From: an uncultured Prochlorococcus sp. | GTDB taxonomy: Bacteria; Cyanobacteriota; Cyanobacteriia; PCC-6307; Cyanobiaceae | DNA: 13,353 nucleotides | Assembly (NCBI GenBank): GCA_902572675.1 | Contig: CACGGY010000024.1 | Coordinates: 1 to 13,353 of the forward strand | Reading direction: 5' to 3' | In this document: positions 6,143 through 13,353 of the stretch, one piece after another | Layout of the letters: the number at the start of each line of letters is the position of its first letter | Position numbering within the stretch: the stretch's first letter is position 1 | Made by a program: the position numbers and the translations under genes | The notes under the pieces: generated by a model | Seen by the model: only the letters and a program-made list of their open reading frames with translations | What the model was told of the DNA's origin: nothing | Databases searched by the model: none

Positions 6143-6909
6143 AATTTCTTTATGATTTGAATCTCAATTTGCCATGAAAGGTTAACTGTATTATTGTAAT
6201 TCTTTGGCCAAAACTTTTGAATTTTTTTTAACTCCGTTACTGTTTTGTTTTTACAATTTGTTGATTGCGCCCCTACATTTTTAATGCTTCTAAAAAGCTT
6301 ATATACATCTTCAAAATTTTCAAGATAATTAAACTTTTCTGAATAATGAATTTCAGTTGATTTGAAATCTTTTAATAATTCTTTAGAGCAAAGGAAATCA
6401 AGACCACTATATTCAATATCAATTTTTCTACAAGTATCTTTCCATTCAGGAAAACAATTTTTTGTTGGATAAGAAATGATTAAAAAACCTCCAGATTTTA
6501 ATTTACTAAACCAATTTTTTATTATCTTTTCTGGCTTGTTTAACCAATGGATGCAAAAGTTAGATGTTAATAGAGAACAGTTATTGATTTCAGTAGGTAA
6601 ATCATTATTCAAATCCCATAAAATTTTTTTGCTAGATAATTTATTCTCAAGAAGCATTTTTTTGCTGAAATCAATTCTGGCTACTTTTTGGGAAGAAAAA
6701 TTTTTTTCTATTTCATCAGCTAATATTCCTGGTCCTGATCCTAGATCTATCCATTCACCTTTTTTTTGGGGATTTAATTCTTTGATAAATTGAACAATCT
6801 TTTTTGCAAAAAATTTCTGAATATTTGAATGCTCTAAATACCGATATGCAGCATCATTGAAATTATTTTTTATTTTCTCATGCCACTTTTTACTATCCAT
6901 TTTCATCAT
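6139..6909 (-). CDS. bioC: Malonyl-[acyl-carrier protein] O-methyltransferase BioC
   Basis: A protein of 256 residues. BioC methylates the free carboxyl of a malonyl thioester so that it can prime two rounds of fatty-acid elongation to pimeloyl-ACP methyl ester. The SAM-binding motif I 'WIDLGSGPGILADEI' is at 53-67; 'RIDFSKKML' follows as the acidic strand, then 'LLTSNFCIHWLN' and 'GGFLIISYPT' as motifs of class I methyltransferases. Overall similarity to well-studied BioC is modest, and the position between bioK and bioD gives much of the confidence. The start is uncertain: ATG codons at 6909 and 6906 overlap bioK by 17 and 14 bp, and an ATG at 6900 (MDSKKWHEK) overlaps by 8 bp. The stop forms ATGA with bioD. 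Confidence 0.88.
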   Translation of the reverse strand: MMKMDSKKWHEKIKNNFNDAAYRYLEHSNIQKFFAKKIVQFIKELNPQKKGEWIDLGSGPGILADEIEKNFSSQKVARIDFSKKMLLENKLSSKKILWDLNNDLPTEINNCSLLTSNFCIHWLNKPEKIIKNWFSKLKSGGFLIISYPTKNCFPEWKDTCRKIDIEYSGLDFLCSKELLKDFKSTEIHYSEKFNYLENFEDVYKLFRSIKNVGAQSTNCKNKTVTELKKIQKFWPKNYNNTVNLSWQIEIQIIKKL

Positions 6910-7606
6910 TAAGTGTATTAAGTAAGATCTCGTATAAATTTAGATTATTCAAGCAATGACCTTGCTGAGCTAATTTAATTAAAATTGGATTCCTATCAAG
7001 AGTTTTATTTAAGGAATCTAAGAAGTTATTATTTGATTCGTTGTCTAGAATCAAATCATTTTCTGATTTTATAAAAATAATTTTGCAATCTTTTCTTAAA
7101 AATAATGGAATATCTCTATTGATGTAAAGTTGTTTTAAATCACCTAAAAGAAGAGTTTTATTTAAACTCTCTAAACTTTTATAAAAGATATTTTTAAAAC
7201 TATTATTCATATGATTTGGCATATATGATCTATGTATAAATTCTTTCAACATATCCTTAGTTTCATCTTTTATTATTTTTGTTTCCATTCTTTTTAGAGA
7301 TTTCAAAATAAAGTTTCTCTTTTTACTTAAAGGAAGAAAATTATTAAAAGAATTTATAAGAACAATATGAGTTGCTTCTTTTAAGATTTTTTTTTGCATT
7401 AAATGAAAACCAAATGAATGGCATAAAGTCATTCTGATTTCTTTTTTAGATTCGTTTTTAATCCATTTTGCTTGATAATTATTTGTTGAAAAATAGCCCC
7501 TTTCATTATCTTGCCAATGCCAATTATTTTTTAAAAAATCAACTTTATAATCATCCCAGAAATATTTATTTAGTCCCCACCCATGTTGAGTAATAATTTG
7601 TTTCAT
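6893..7606 (-). CDS. bioK: Probable pimeloyl-ACP methyl ester esterase, BioK-type
   Basis: A 237-residue alpha/beta-hydrolase-like protein that should remove the methyl group from pimeloyl-ACP methyl ester, ending the pimelate stage before BioF. An N-terminal 'HGWG' (8-11) resembles the oxyanion segment. Ser64 in 'LCHSFGFHL' is the likely nucleophile; the usual first glycine of G-x-S-x-G is Cys62. Asp184 in 'SENDLIL' and His217 in 'QQGHCLN' complete a plausible triad. Its position between bioF and bioC, where esterases occur in many genomes, strongly supports the role. BioK is the name for the form described in marine Synechococcus and Prochlorococcus; I assign it from context and motifs, and BioG or BioH relatives are alternatives. 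The ATG overlaps the bioF stop as ATGA. Confidence 0.8.
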   Translation of the reverse strand: MKQIITQHGWGLNKYFWDDYKVDFLKNNWHWQDNERGYFSTNNYQAKWIKNESKKEIRMTLCHSFGFHLMQKKILKEATHIVLINSFNNFLPLSKKRNFILKSLKRMETKIIKDETKDMLKEFIHRSYMPNHMNNSFKNIFYKSLESLNKTLLLGDLKQLYINRDIPLFLRKDCKIIFIKSENDLILDNESNNNFLDSLNKTLDRNPILIKLAQQGHCLNNLNLYEILLNTLNDENG

Positions 7607-8742
7607 TTAAACTCTTTTAATACGGCAATGAAATTTTTTAACAGATTTAAATCTAAATTTCTTCGTATTGTTATTCTGATTCTTGATTGCCCAACTGGAA
7701 CAGTAGGGGGTCTTATCGCAATTGCTAAAAACCCATTTTCCTCAAGATATTTTTGTAGATAAATTGCCTTCTCTTCTTGGCCAACAATAATTGATAAAAT
7801 GTGGGAATCTCCCTGAATTGGAAAACTTAAATTTTTAATAATTTCATCTTTCCATATCTTCGCAGAAGATAACAACTCATTACCCCATTCTTTATTTTCT
7901 AAAATTTTTTTTAAACCTTCTAGTGCTCCAGCAGCTAAAGATGGTGCAAGAGCGGTTGTGTACCTAAATGCACCACTTGTTTGGATAAGATATTCAACAA
8001 TTTCTGAATTGGAGGCTATGAAAGCTCCACCACTTCCAAATGCTTTTCCAAAAGTTCCAGTAATCATAGTTATATCTGAACGGAAATTAAAACTTAAACC
8101 CCTGCCTTCAGGTCCCAAGATCCCAATTGCATGAGCTTCGTCAACTAATAATTGAACACTATTTTTGTTACAAATTTCTGTTATTTCTCTGAGCGGAGCA
8201 ATTGATCCCTCCATGCTATAAAGAGATTCGACAACAACTAAAATGGAATTTTTTGTGGGGTTATACTTAATAATTTTATCTTCTAAATCTTTCAAATTAT
8301 TGTGTGAAAATCGAACTAGTTTAGCTTGAGCGGCTTTAACTCCAACCAATAAAGAGTTATGAATTAATTTATCTGCTATTATGATGCTATTTCTGTTTGC
8401 TAAAGTCTGGATAGCGGCTATATTTGCTTGAAATCCGCTTGGGAAAAGTAATACTTTATCTTGATCAAGCCACTTAGCAAGTTCTGTTTCTAATAATTTA
8501 TGTATTGGTCTTGAACCTGTAATAAACCTAGAGCTTCCTGAACCAATACCTTCTAACATGCTTATTTCGTAAGCAGCTTTTATTAAATCCTTGTCCCTAC
8601 TTAATCCAAAATAATCATTACTGCATAAGTCTATAAGTTTTTTATTTTGCGAATTTAAACTTAGAAGTTCGAATGATTCTTTACCTAAAGAAAATGTTTT
8701 TAATTTACGGATTCTATTTTTTGGAATTTTTATTTTTTTCAT
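7603..8742 (-). CDS. bioF: 8-amino-7-oxononanoate synthase BioF
   Basis: A protein of 379 residues of the alpha-oxoamine synthase family. It condenses pimeloyl-ACP (or -CoA) with L-alanine, releasing CO2, to form KAPA. Features in order: 'NDYFGLS' at 42-48, 'GSGSSRFITGS' at 67-77, 'LFPSGFQAN' near 99-107, the PLP-contacting 'DEAHAIG' at 201-207 and the Schiff-base Lys233 in 'TGTFGKAFGS'. The conserved C-terminal 'IAIRPPTVP' substrate-binding stretch is also present. It is the first gene of the biotin cluster, and its stop overlaps the bioK start (ATGA). Other family members (KBL, ALAS, SPT) are less likely because of the surrounding bio genes. The 139-bp upstream gap is shared with the divergent helicase and shows no BirA-type operator that I could recognise. 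Confidence 0.96.
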   Translation of the reverse strand: MKKIKIPKNRIRKLKTFSLGKESFELLSLNSQNKKLIDLCSNDYFGLSRDKDLIKAAYEISMLEGIGSGSSRFITGSRPIHKLLETELAKWLDQDKVLLFPSGFQANIAAIQTLANRNSIIIADKLIHNSLLVGVKAAQAKLVRFSHNNLKDLEDKIIKYNPTKNSILVVVESLYSMEGSIAPLREITEICNKNSVQLLVDEAHAIGILGPEGRGLSFNFRSDITMITGTFGKAFGSGGAFIASNSEIVEYLIQTSGAFRYTTALAPSLAAGALEGLKKILENKEWGNELLSSAKIWKDEIIKNLSFPIQGDSHILSIIVGQEEKAIYLQKYLEENGFLAIAIRPPTVPVGQSRIRITIRRNLDLNLLKNFIAVLKEFK

Positions 8743-8826
8743 TTTGGTAAAATAAAATATATTGGATTTAATTAAAAAGATTTAGATTTACTCTTAAAGT
8801 TTGCAAGGTATTTTTTGTTTATTAAT

Positions 8827-8838
8827 ATCTATATAGAT
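8827..8838. repeat. 12-bp perfect palindrome ATCTATATAGAT in the bioF/helicase gap
   Basis: ATCTATATAGAT reads the same on both strands. It lies 44 bases before the helicase start, next to TATATT at 8841-8846, which could be a -10 element for that gene. A dimeric regulator could bind here, but an AT-rich palindrome can also arise by chance. The rest of the gap (8743-8881) is AT-rich with no open frame of note. TATATT on the minus strand at 8761-8756 is a weak -10 candidate for bioF. Confidence 0.3.
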
Positions 8839-8881
8839 CATATATTAAGAAGTTAACTCATCCTCTCTTCAATCACAATTA

Positions 8882-11608
8882 TTGCTTAATTTAGAGGAAT
8901 ATTTCCCCTTTCCACTAGATGATTTCCAATTAGAAGCAATTCGAGCTATTAATAGCGGAAATTCTGTTGTTTTAACGGCACCAACAGGTTCGGGTAAAAC
9001 ATTGATAGGTGAATTTGCTATATACAGAGGCTTATCTCATGACAGTAGAGTTTTTTATACAACACCTTTAAAAGCACTATCAAATCAAAAGTTTAGAGAT
9101 TTTGCTAATCAATATGGTGATAATAAAGTTGGTCTTTTAACTGGAGATATAAGTATAAATAGAGAGGCACCAATCTTAGTTATGACGACTGAGATTTTTA
9201 GGAACATGCTTTATGGCGAATTTGATGAATTTGATGATCCCTTGGAGAATTTAGAATCTGTGATTCTTGATGAATGCCATTATATGAATGACCCCCAAAG
9301 AGGCACAGTTTGGGAAGAAACTATAATCCATTGCCCTACTAGAACTCAAATAATAGCTTTATCAGCAACAATAGCCAATGCAGATCAACTACAAAATTGG
9401 ATAGAAAAAGTTCATGGGCCCACAGTACTAATTAATAGCGATAAGAGACCAGTTCCACTTGATTTTATTTTTTGTAGTGTTAAAGGCCTCCATCCACTTT
9501 TAAATAGTAAGGGTAATGGAATTCATCCAAACTGTAAGATTTGGAGAGCTCCTAAAGGGCAGAAAATGAGAGGAAAAGTGGGCAGGATAATGCAGCCAAA
9601 GTCTCCCTCAATCGGCTTTGTGATCTCTAAACTAGCTGAACGAAATATGTTGCCAGCTATTTATTTTATCTTTAGTAGAAGAGGATGTGACAAGGCTATT
9701 GAGAATATAAAAGACTTAACTTTAGTAAGTTATTCAGAAGCGAATATGATATCCCAAAAATTAGATGTTTATCTTAAAAATAATCAAGAGGCAATTAAGG
9801 ATAAATCTCAATGCGAGTCATTAAAACGAGGTATTGCATCTCACCATGCTGGATTATTGCCTGCATGGAAAGAATTGGTTGAGGAATTATTTCAGCAAGG
9901 TTTGATAAAAGTTGTTTTTGCAACTGAAACTCTTGCTGCAGGAATTAATATGCCCGCAAGAACCACTGTTATTTCTTCTTTATCAAAAAGGACAGAAGAT
10001 GGGCACAGATTATTATTTAGCAGCGAATTTTTGCAAATGTCAGGAAGAGCTGGAAGAAGAGGAAAAGATACCCAAGGATATGTTGTTACATTACAAACAA
10101 GATTCGAAGGTGCCAAAGAAGCAAGTGCACTGGCTATTAGCAAACCAAATTCTCTAGAGAGTCAATTCACTCCTAGTTATGGAATGGTACTTAATCTTTT
10201 ACAAAGTTATACTTTAGAAAAGTCTAAAGAATTAATTAAAAGAAGTTTTGGTAGTTTTTTATATTTAGGTGAATCTTCAGGTGAGAATATAATTCTTGAA
10301 AATTTAGATAAGGATTTAATTGAATTAAAAAAAATTACATCTAACGTTTCATGGAAAGATTTTGATGCCTACGAAAAGTTAAAAAATCGTCTTAAAGAAG
10401 AGAGAAGACTCTTGAAAATTTTAGAAAAACAAGCAGCAGAAAAATTATCAGAAGAGATCACTAATGCACTCCCATATATTAAAGATGGAAGCTTAATTTC
10501 AATCAAAGCTCCTCAAATTAAAAGAAAAATTGTTCCAGGATTAATTTGTAAGAAAATATATGAATCTCAAAAAATAAAGAGTTTATTGTGTTTGACAGTT
10601 GATAATTTATTTATTCTTATAAAACCCTCATACATTGTAAGTATTTTTAATGATTTGGATGCAATTGATGTCTTAGGACTTGAAGTACCAAAGATGTATT
10701 TTTCTGGAGAGGTATTTAGGGGAGATGATATGTCGCAGTGTTATGCGGATCGAATTTTGGAAGTTTCTAAAAAAAATGATTTACAAACTCCACAATATGA
10801 TTTGTCAACGGAAGTTTTGGCACAACAGCAACAAATTAATAATTTAGAAGAAACAGTCAATGATCATCCCGCACATAGATTCGGAGACTCTAGGAAATTA
10901 AAGAAATATAGAAAAAGAATTGTTGATGTTGAACAAGAAATATATATGAGAAAAAAACTTCTTGAGGATAAAGAAAATCATAACTGGAGAACCTTTACCG
11001 ATTTGATTAAAATTTTGAATCATTTCGGTTGTTTAAATGATTTGGAATTGACAGAAGTTGGACAAACAGTTGGTGCAATAAGAAGTGAAAATGAATTATG
11101 GATTGGTCTGGTTTTAGTAAGTGGTTATTTAGACGATTTAGATCCTCCTGAGTTAGCTGCAATTATTCAAGCTATATGTGTTGATATAAGGAGGCCTAAT
11201 CTTTGGTGCAATTTCAAGCCTTCTTTAAAGGTAATAGATGTTTTTAATGAATTAGATGGTTTAAGAAAATTAGTCGCTTCTCAACAAAATAAGTTTCATA
11301 TTGAAATCCCTATTTATTTAGAAACAGAGTTAACTGGAATTATTTCTGAATGGGCAAGAGGAAAAAAATGGAAAGATTTGGTTTTTAATACTTCATTAGA
11401 CGAAGGTGATGTAGTGAGAATTATTAGAAGATCAATTGATGTCCTTTCTCAAGTTCAATACTGTATTGGTGTTAGTAATAAACTAAAAAGCAAAGCAAAG
11501 CTAGCATTAAAAGCTATTAATCGTTTTCCTGTTTCTGAATCTAATGATCTTATAAAAGTCTCTGAAGATATTAATCCTGCGACAAAAAGAATTGACAATA
11601 ATTCTTAA
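8882..11608 (+). CDS. Ski2-like DExH-box RNA helicase with DSHCT domain
   Basis: A protein of 908 residues, an ATP-dependent superfamily 2 helicase of the Ski2/Mtr4 group, probably acting in RNA processing or decay. RecA domain 1 contains Walker A 'APTGSGKT' (33-40), 'TTPLKALSNQK' (60-70), motif II 'DECHY' (130-134) and 'SAT' (161-163). RecA domain 2 has 'FATETLAAGINMPA' (about 345-358) and motif VI 'QMSGRAGRRG' (385-394). A charged coiled-coil-like stretch near 665-700 precedes a C-terminal DSHCT domain from about 735, ending with 'LDEGDVVRIIRRSIDVLSQ'. The plant plastid helicase ISE2 belongs to the same group. The start is taken as TTG at 8882; the frame is closed by a stop at 8846 with no ATG or GTG between. 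It diverges from bioF and converges on fumC. Confidence 0.93.
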   Translation: MLNLEEYFPFPLDDFQLEAIRAINSGNSVVLTAPTGSGKTLIGEFAIYRGLSHDSRVFYTTPLKALSNQKFRDFANQYGDNKVGLLTGDISINREAPILVMTTEIFRNMLYGEFDEFDDPLENLESVILDECHYMNDPQRGTVWEETIIHCPTRTQIIALSATIANADQLQNWIEKVHGPTVLINSDKRPVPLDFIFCSVKGLHPLLNSKGNGIHPNCKIWRAPKGQKMRGKVGRIMQPKSPSIGFVISKLAERNMLPAIYFIFSRRGCDKAIENIKDLTLVSYSEANMISQKLDVYLKNNQEAIKDKSQCESLKRGIASHHAGLLPAWKELVEELFQQGLIKVVFATETLAAGINMPARTTVISSLSKRTEDGHRLLFSSEFLQMSGRAGRRGKDTQGYVVTLQTRFEGAKEASALAISKPNSLESQFTPSYGMVLNLLQSYTLEKSKELIKRSFGSFLYLGESSGENIILENLDKDLIELKKITSNVSWKDFDAYEKLKNRLKEERRLLKILEKQAAEKLSEEITNALPYIKDGSLISIKAPQIKRKIVPGLICKKIYESQKIKSLLCLTVDNLFILIKPSYIVSIFNDLDAIDVLGLEVPKMYFSGEVFRGDDMSQCYADRILEVSKKNDLQTPQYDLSTEVLAQQQQINNLEETVNDHPAHRFGDSRKLKKYRKRIVDVEQEIYMRKKLLEDKENHNWRTFTDLIKILNHFGCLNDLELTEVGQTVGAIRSENELWIGLVLVSGYLDDLDPPELAAIIQAICVDIRRPNLWCNFKPSLKVIDVFNELDGLRKLVASQQNKFHIEIPIYLETELTGIISEWARGKKWKDLVFNTSLDEGDVVRIIRRSIDVLSQVQYCIGVSNKLKSKAKLALKAINRFPVSESNDLIKVSEDINPATKRIDNNS

Positions 11609-11616
11609 ATTTTTTT
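11587..11616. terminator. Bidirectional terminator-like hairpin between helicase and fumC
   Basis: Arms AAGAATT (11587-11593) and AATTCTT (11600-11606) form a perfect 7-bp stem with a 6-base loop, overlapping the helicase stop codon. On the plus strand it is followed by AAA and seven Ts (11610-11616). Read on the minus strand, the same stem runs straight into a T-rich tract (from 11588 down to 11584). One structure could therefore end both convergent transcripts. The stem has only one GC pair, so its strength is doubtful. Confidence 0.45.
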
Positions 11617-11618
11617 AA

Positions 11619-13004
11619 TCAAATCATTGAATTGAAATTCATTGTTTCATTAAATTCATCTTCGTTTAAATAACCTAATTTAAGTGTTGCCTCTTTCAAA
11701 TTTAATGATTCTTTGAAGGCAAGGTTTGCAATTTCAGCTGCTTTTTCATAACCAACTTTTGGCACTATGGCTGTAACCAACATTAGTGAATTTTCTAAAT
11801 TTAACTTCATTTTATTTTCATTAGGTTCCATCCCATCAACTAATTTTATTCTGAAGTTTTCTATTACATTTTTTAGTAATTTTAAACTTGTGAGAATATT
11901 AAAACCAATAAGAGGCTTATATTCATTCATCTGTAAAGTGCCGCTAGAATTTGCCATTGAAACTGCATATTCAAGACCCATTATCTGAGTGCAAACCATA
12001 GATAAGGCTTCGCATTGAGTTGGATTCACTTTACCCGGCATGATAGAACTTCCAGGTTCATTTTGAGGAATAATTAGTTCATATATTCCTGATCTTGGAC
12101 CAGAAGATAGAATTTTTATATCATTTGAAATTTTAAATAATGCACCTGCTAATATTTTTATCTGACTCATTACTTGAGCTAGGCGATCATGAGAGGCCAT
12201 GATAGAAAAATTATTTTTTGATTTATAGAACATTAAATTAGTATCATCGGAAATTGATTTTATAGATTCTTCACAAAATCCTTTTGGACAATTTATCCCT
12301 GTTCCAACTGCAGTTCCTCCCAGAGGTAAGAAATACAATTCATTCAGACTAATAATAATTGCATTCTCAGCATCTTTAAGTTGCTCTGACCATCCTGATA
12401 TTTCTTGCCCAAAAGTAAGAGGAACTGCATCTTGAAAATGGGTTCTTCCTATCTTTATAAGGTCTTTCCATTCTTCACTTTTTTTATCAAGGATCTTCGT
12501 AAGTTCTCTTATCGTTGGAACTAAATTTTTGATTATTTCATTAACAACAGATATTTGAATAGCAGCAGGAAAAGTGTCATTAGTTGACTGTGATTTATTT
12601 ACATCATCATTCGGATGAATTGGTTGATGACTACCAAGCTCTGAATTAGTTTTTAAAGCTGCAATATTTGAAATTACCTCATTTACATTCATATTTGTTT
12701 GCGTGCCACTACCTGTTTGCCAAACCTTTAGGGGAAACTGTGAATCGTGAAGCCCATCAAGTATTTCCGTACATGCCTCTACAATCAAATCTTTTTTCCT
12801 TTTATCTATTAAACCTAAATTGAAATTCGCAATTGAAGCAGCTTTTTTTATGAGGGTGAGTGAATAAATTAACTCAATTGGAATTAATTCTTCTCCAATA
12901 GAAAAATTTATTATCGATCTTTGTGTTTGAGCGCCCCACAAAGCTTCCATGGGAACCTCTATTGTTCCCATACTATCTTTTTCAATCCTAAAGTTTTTTG
13001 TCAT
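11619..13004 (-). CDS. fumC: Fumarate hydratase, class II (fumarase C)
   Basis: A protein of 461 residues that reversibly hydrates fumarate to L-malate without an iron-sulfur cluster, working as a cytoplasmic homotetramer. Visible signatures are 'GSGTQTNMNVNEV' (98-110), 'HPNDDVNKSQSTND' (130-143), 'GRTHFQDAVP' (186-195) with the catalytic-site His189, and the mobile-loop signature 'GSSIMPGKVNP' (318-328) with the catalytic serine. The substrate-binding residues favour fumarase over aspartase or argininosuccinate lyase. Length is typical. AGAGGA lies about 5 bases before the ATG, one of the few clear Shine-Dalgarno sequences in the window. It is 48 bp downstream of purB on the same strand, and PurB itself produces fumarate, so the pair is metabolically linked. 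Confidence 0.96.
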   Translation of the reverse strand: MTKNFRIEKDSMGTIEVPMEALWGAQTQRSIINFSIGEELIPIELIYSLTLIKKAASIANFNLGLIDKRKKDLIVEACTEILDGLHDSQFPLKVWQTGSGTQTNMNVNEVISNIAALKTNSELGSHQPIHPNDDVNKSQSTNDTFPAAIQISVVNEIIKNLVPTIRELTKILDKKSEEWKDLIKIGRTHFQDAVPLTFGQEISGWSEQLKDAENAIIISLNELYFLPLGGTAVGTGINCPKGFCEESIKSISDDTNLMFYKSKNNFSIMASHDRLAQVMSQIKILAGALFKISNDIKILSSGPRSGIYELIIPQNEPGSSIMPGKVNPTQCEALSMVCTQIMGLEYAVSMANSSGTLQMNEYKPLIGFNILTSLKLLKNVIENFRIKLVDGMEPNENKMKLNLENSLMLVTAIVPKVGYEKAAEIANLAFKESLNLKEATLKLGYLNEDEFNETMNFNSMI

Positions 13005-13011
13005 TATTCCT

Positions 13012-13047
13012 CTGAAAACACTGGTTTAACTTAGATAAGGTTTTCAG
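13012..13047 (-). repeat. Inverted repeat in the purB-fumC gap, next to the fumC RBS
   Basis: CTGAAAAC (13012-13019) and GTTTTCAG (13040-13047) are perfect 8-bp arms separated by 20 bases. In the minus-strand transcript the downstream arm ends within the AGAGGA ribosome-binding sequence of fumC. The structure could partially terminate purB transcription or modulate fumC translation. There is no T-tract, so a classical terminator is unlikely. The repeat is seen directly; its role is inferred. Confidence 0.35.
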
Positions 13048-13052
13048 TAATC

Positions 13053-13352
13053 CTAGATACCTAACTTCTCCCATATTACACTTAAATTATTGAGATGAAT
13101 TGAAGGATTAAAACATTCTTCTAAGTCACTTTGATCAATAAGATCCATTATTTCATTATCTCTCTCTATATTTTGTTTGAAATTCCCATTCTGAGTATTC
13201 CAGGCCTGATGAGCATTTTTTTGAACTAATCTATAAGCTTTTTCTCTAGAAAAGCCCTTCTCTACAAGTAAAAGTAAAACTTTCTGACTAAAGATTACAC
13301 CACCATATATATTTAAATTTTTGAGCATATTTTTTGGATAAACTTCCAAATT
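13053..13352 (-). CDS. purB: Adenylosuccinate lyase PurB, C-terminal part (5' end outside window)
   Basis: This is the last roughly 100 residues of a protein whose frame is open to the window edge. It fits the C-terminal domain of adenylosuccinate lyase: 'NLNIYGGVIFSQKVLLLLVEKGFSREKAYRLVQ' is the characteristic helix pair (given here by its start near 13320 and end near 13222), followed by 'NAHQAWN' and a short terminal helix ending 'WEKLGI'. PurB cleaves SAICAR and adenylosuccinate in purine synthesis, releasing fumarate each time. The catalytic residues lie in the missing N-terminal and central parts, so intactness cannot be judged. It reads into the fumC gene 48 bp downstream. Confidence 0.92.
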   Translation of the reverse strand, partial: NLEVYPKNMLKNLNIYGGVIFSQKVLLLLVEKGFSREKAYRLVQKNAHQAWNTQNGNFKQNIERDNEIMDLIDQSDLEECFNPSIHLNNLSVIWEKLGI

Positions 13353-13353
13353 G

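Noticed and set aside
6476..6793. Plus-strand open frame of about 105 codons opposite bioC
   Set aside because: It is antisense to a gene with clear methyltransferase motifs and shows no domain or upstream signals of its own.
8743..8881. A BirA-type biotin operator or a riboswitch upstream of bioF
   Set aside because: I could not find a long dyad of the TTGTAAAC/GTTTACAA type or any conserved structured RNA; the gap is only AT-rich.
9892..10157. Two further open frames inside the helicase gene
   Set aside because: They sit across the motif V and VI region of the helicase in other frames and have no family features.
1..13353. Defence system, prophage, genomic island or mobile element
   Set aside because: No integrase, transposase, toxin-antitoxin pair, tRNA attachment site, CRISPR array or composition shift was seen; gene content is core metabolism.

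Overview
The window looks like a piece of a Prochlorococcus chromosome, most likely a high-light-adapted clade. This is inferred from three things: very low GC throughout, extreme compaction, and a gene set typical of marine picocyanobacteria (a Ycf35 homologue, a DUF3143 protein beside a small J-protein, a BioK-type esterase in the biotin cluster, a Ski2-like helicase, and purB next to fumC). No mobile element, tRNA, rRNA or CRISPR array was seen. No gene-free stretch exceeds about 140 bp. Base composition and codon use look even, so nothing suggests recent transfer.

Layout. (1) Positions 2-2646, plus strand: the end of a HEAT-repeat protein, then, after a 107-bp gap, a tight cluster of a DUF2997 protein, Ycf35 (DUF1257), a single-cluster [4Fe-4S] ferredoxin and an aldo/keto reductase. 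A 15-bp inverted repeat sits just in front of the cluster. (2) 2649-3362, minus: rsmG, ending 2 bp from the reductase. (3) 3452-4166, plus: a membrane-anchored J-domain protein and a DUF3143 protein, both apparently starting at TTG. (4) 4175-8742, minus: a five-gene biotin cluster bioF-bioK-bioC-bioD-bioA whose genes overlap or abut. (5) 8882-11608, plus: a Ski2/DSHCT-type RNA helicase, transcribed divergently from bioF. (6) 11619-13352, minus: fumC preceded by the 3' end of purB.

How the genes work together. BioC methylates a malonyl thioester to start pimelate synthesis on the fatty-acid machinery. BioK removes the methyl group from pimeloyl-ACP methyl ester. BioF, BioA and BioD then make KAPA, DAPA and dethiobiotin. 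Only BioB, for the final sulfur insertion, is missing here and must be encoded elsewhere. PurB releases fumarate during purine synthesis and FumC hydrates it to malate, so the last two genes share a metabolite.

The least understood part is the DUF2997-Ycf35-ferredoxin-reductase cluster. Its first two genes have no established function. Its reductase appears to keep the C-terminal fold that carries an iron-sulfur cluster in relatives, but without the cysteines. The J-protein/DUF3143 pair is the second candidate for an uncharacterised system. No defence system or other dramatic accessory locus was seen; this is ordinary core genome with several poorly characterised genes.
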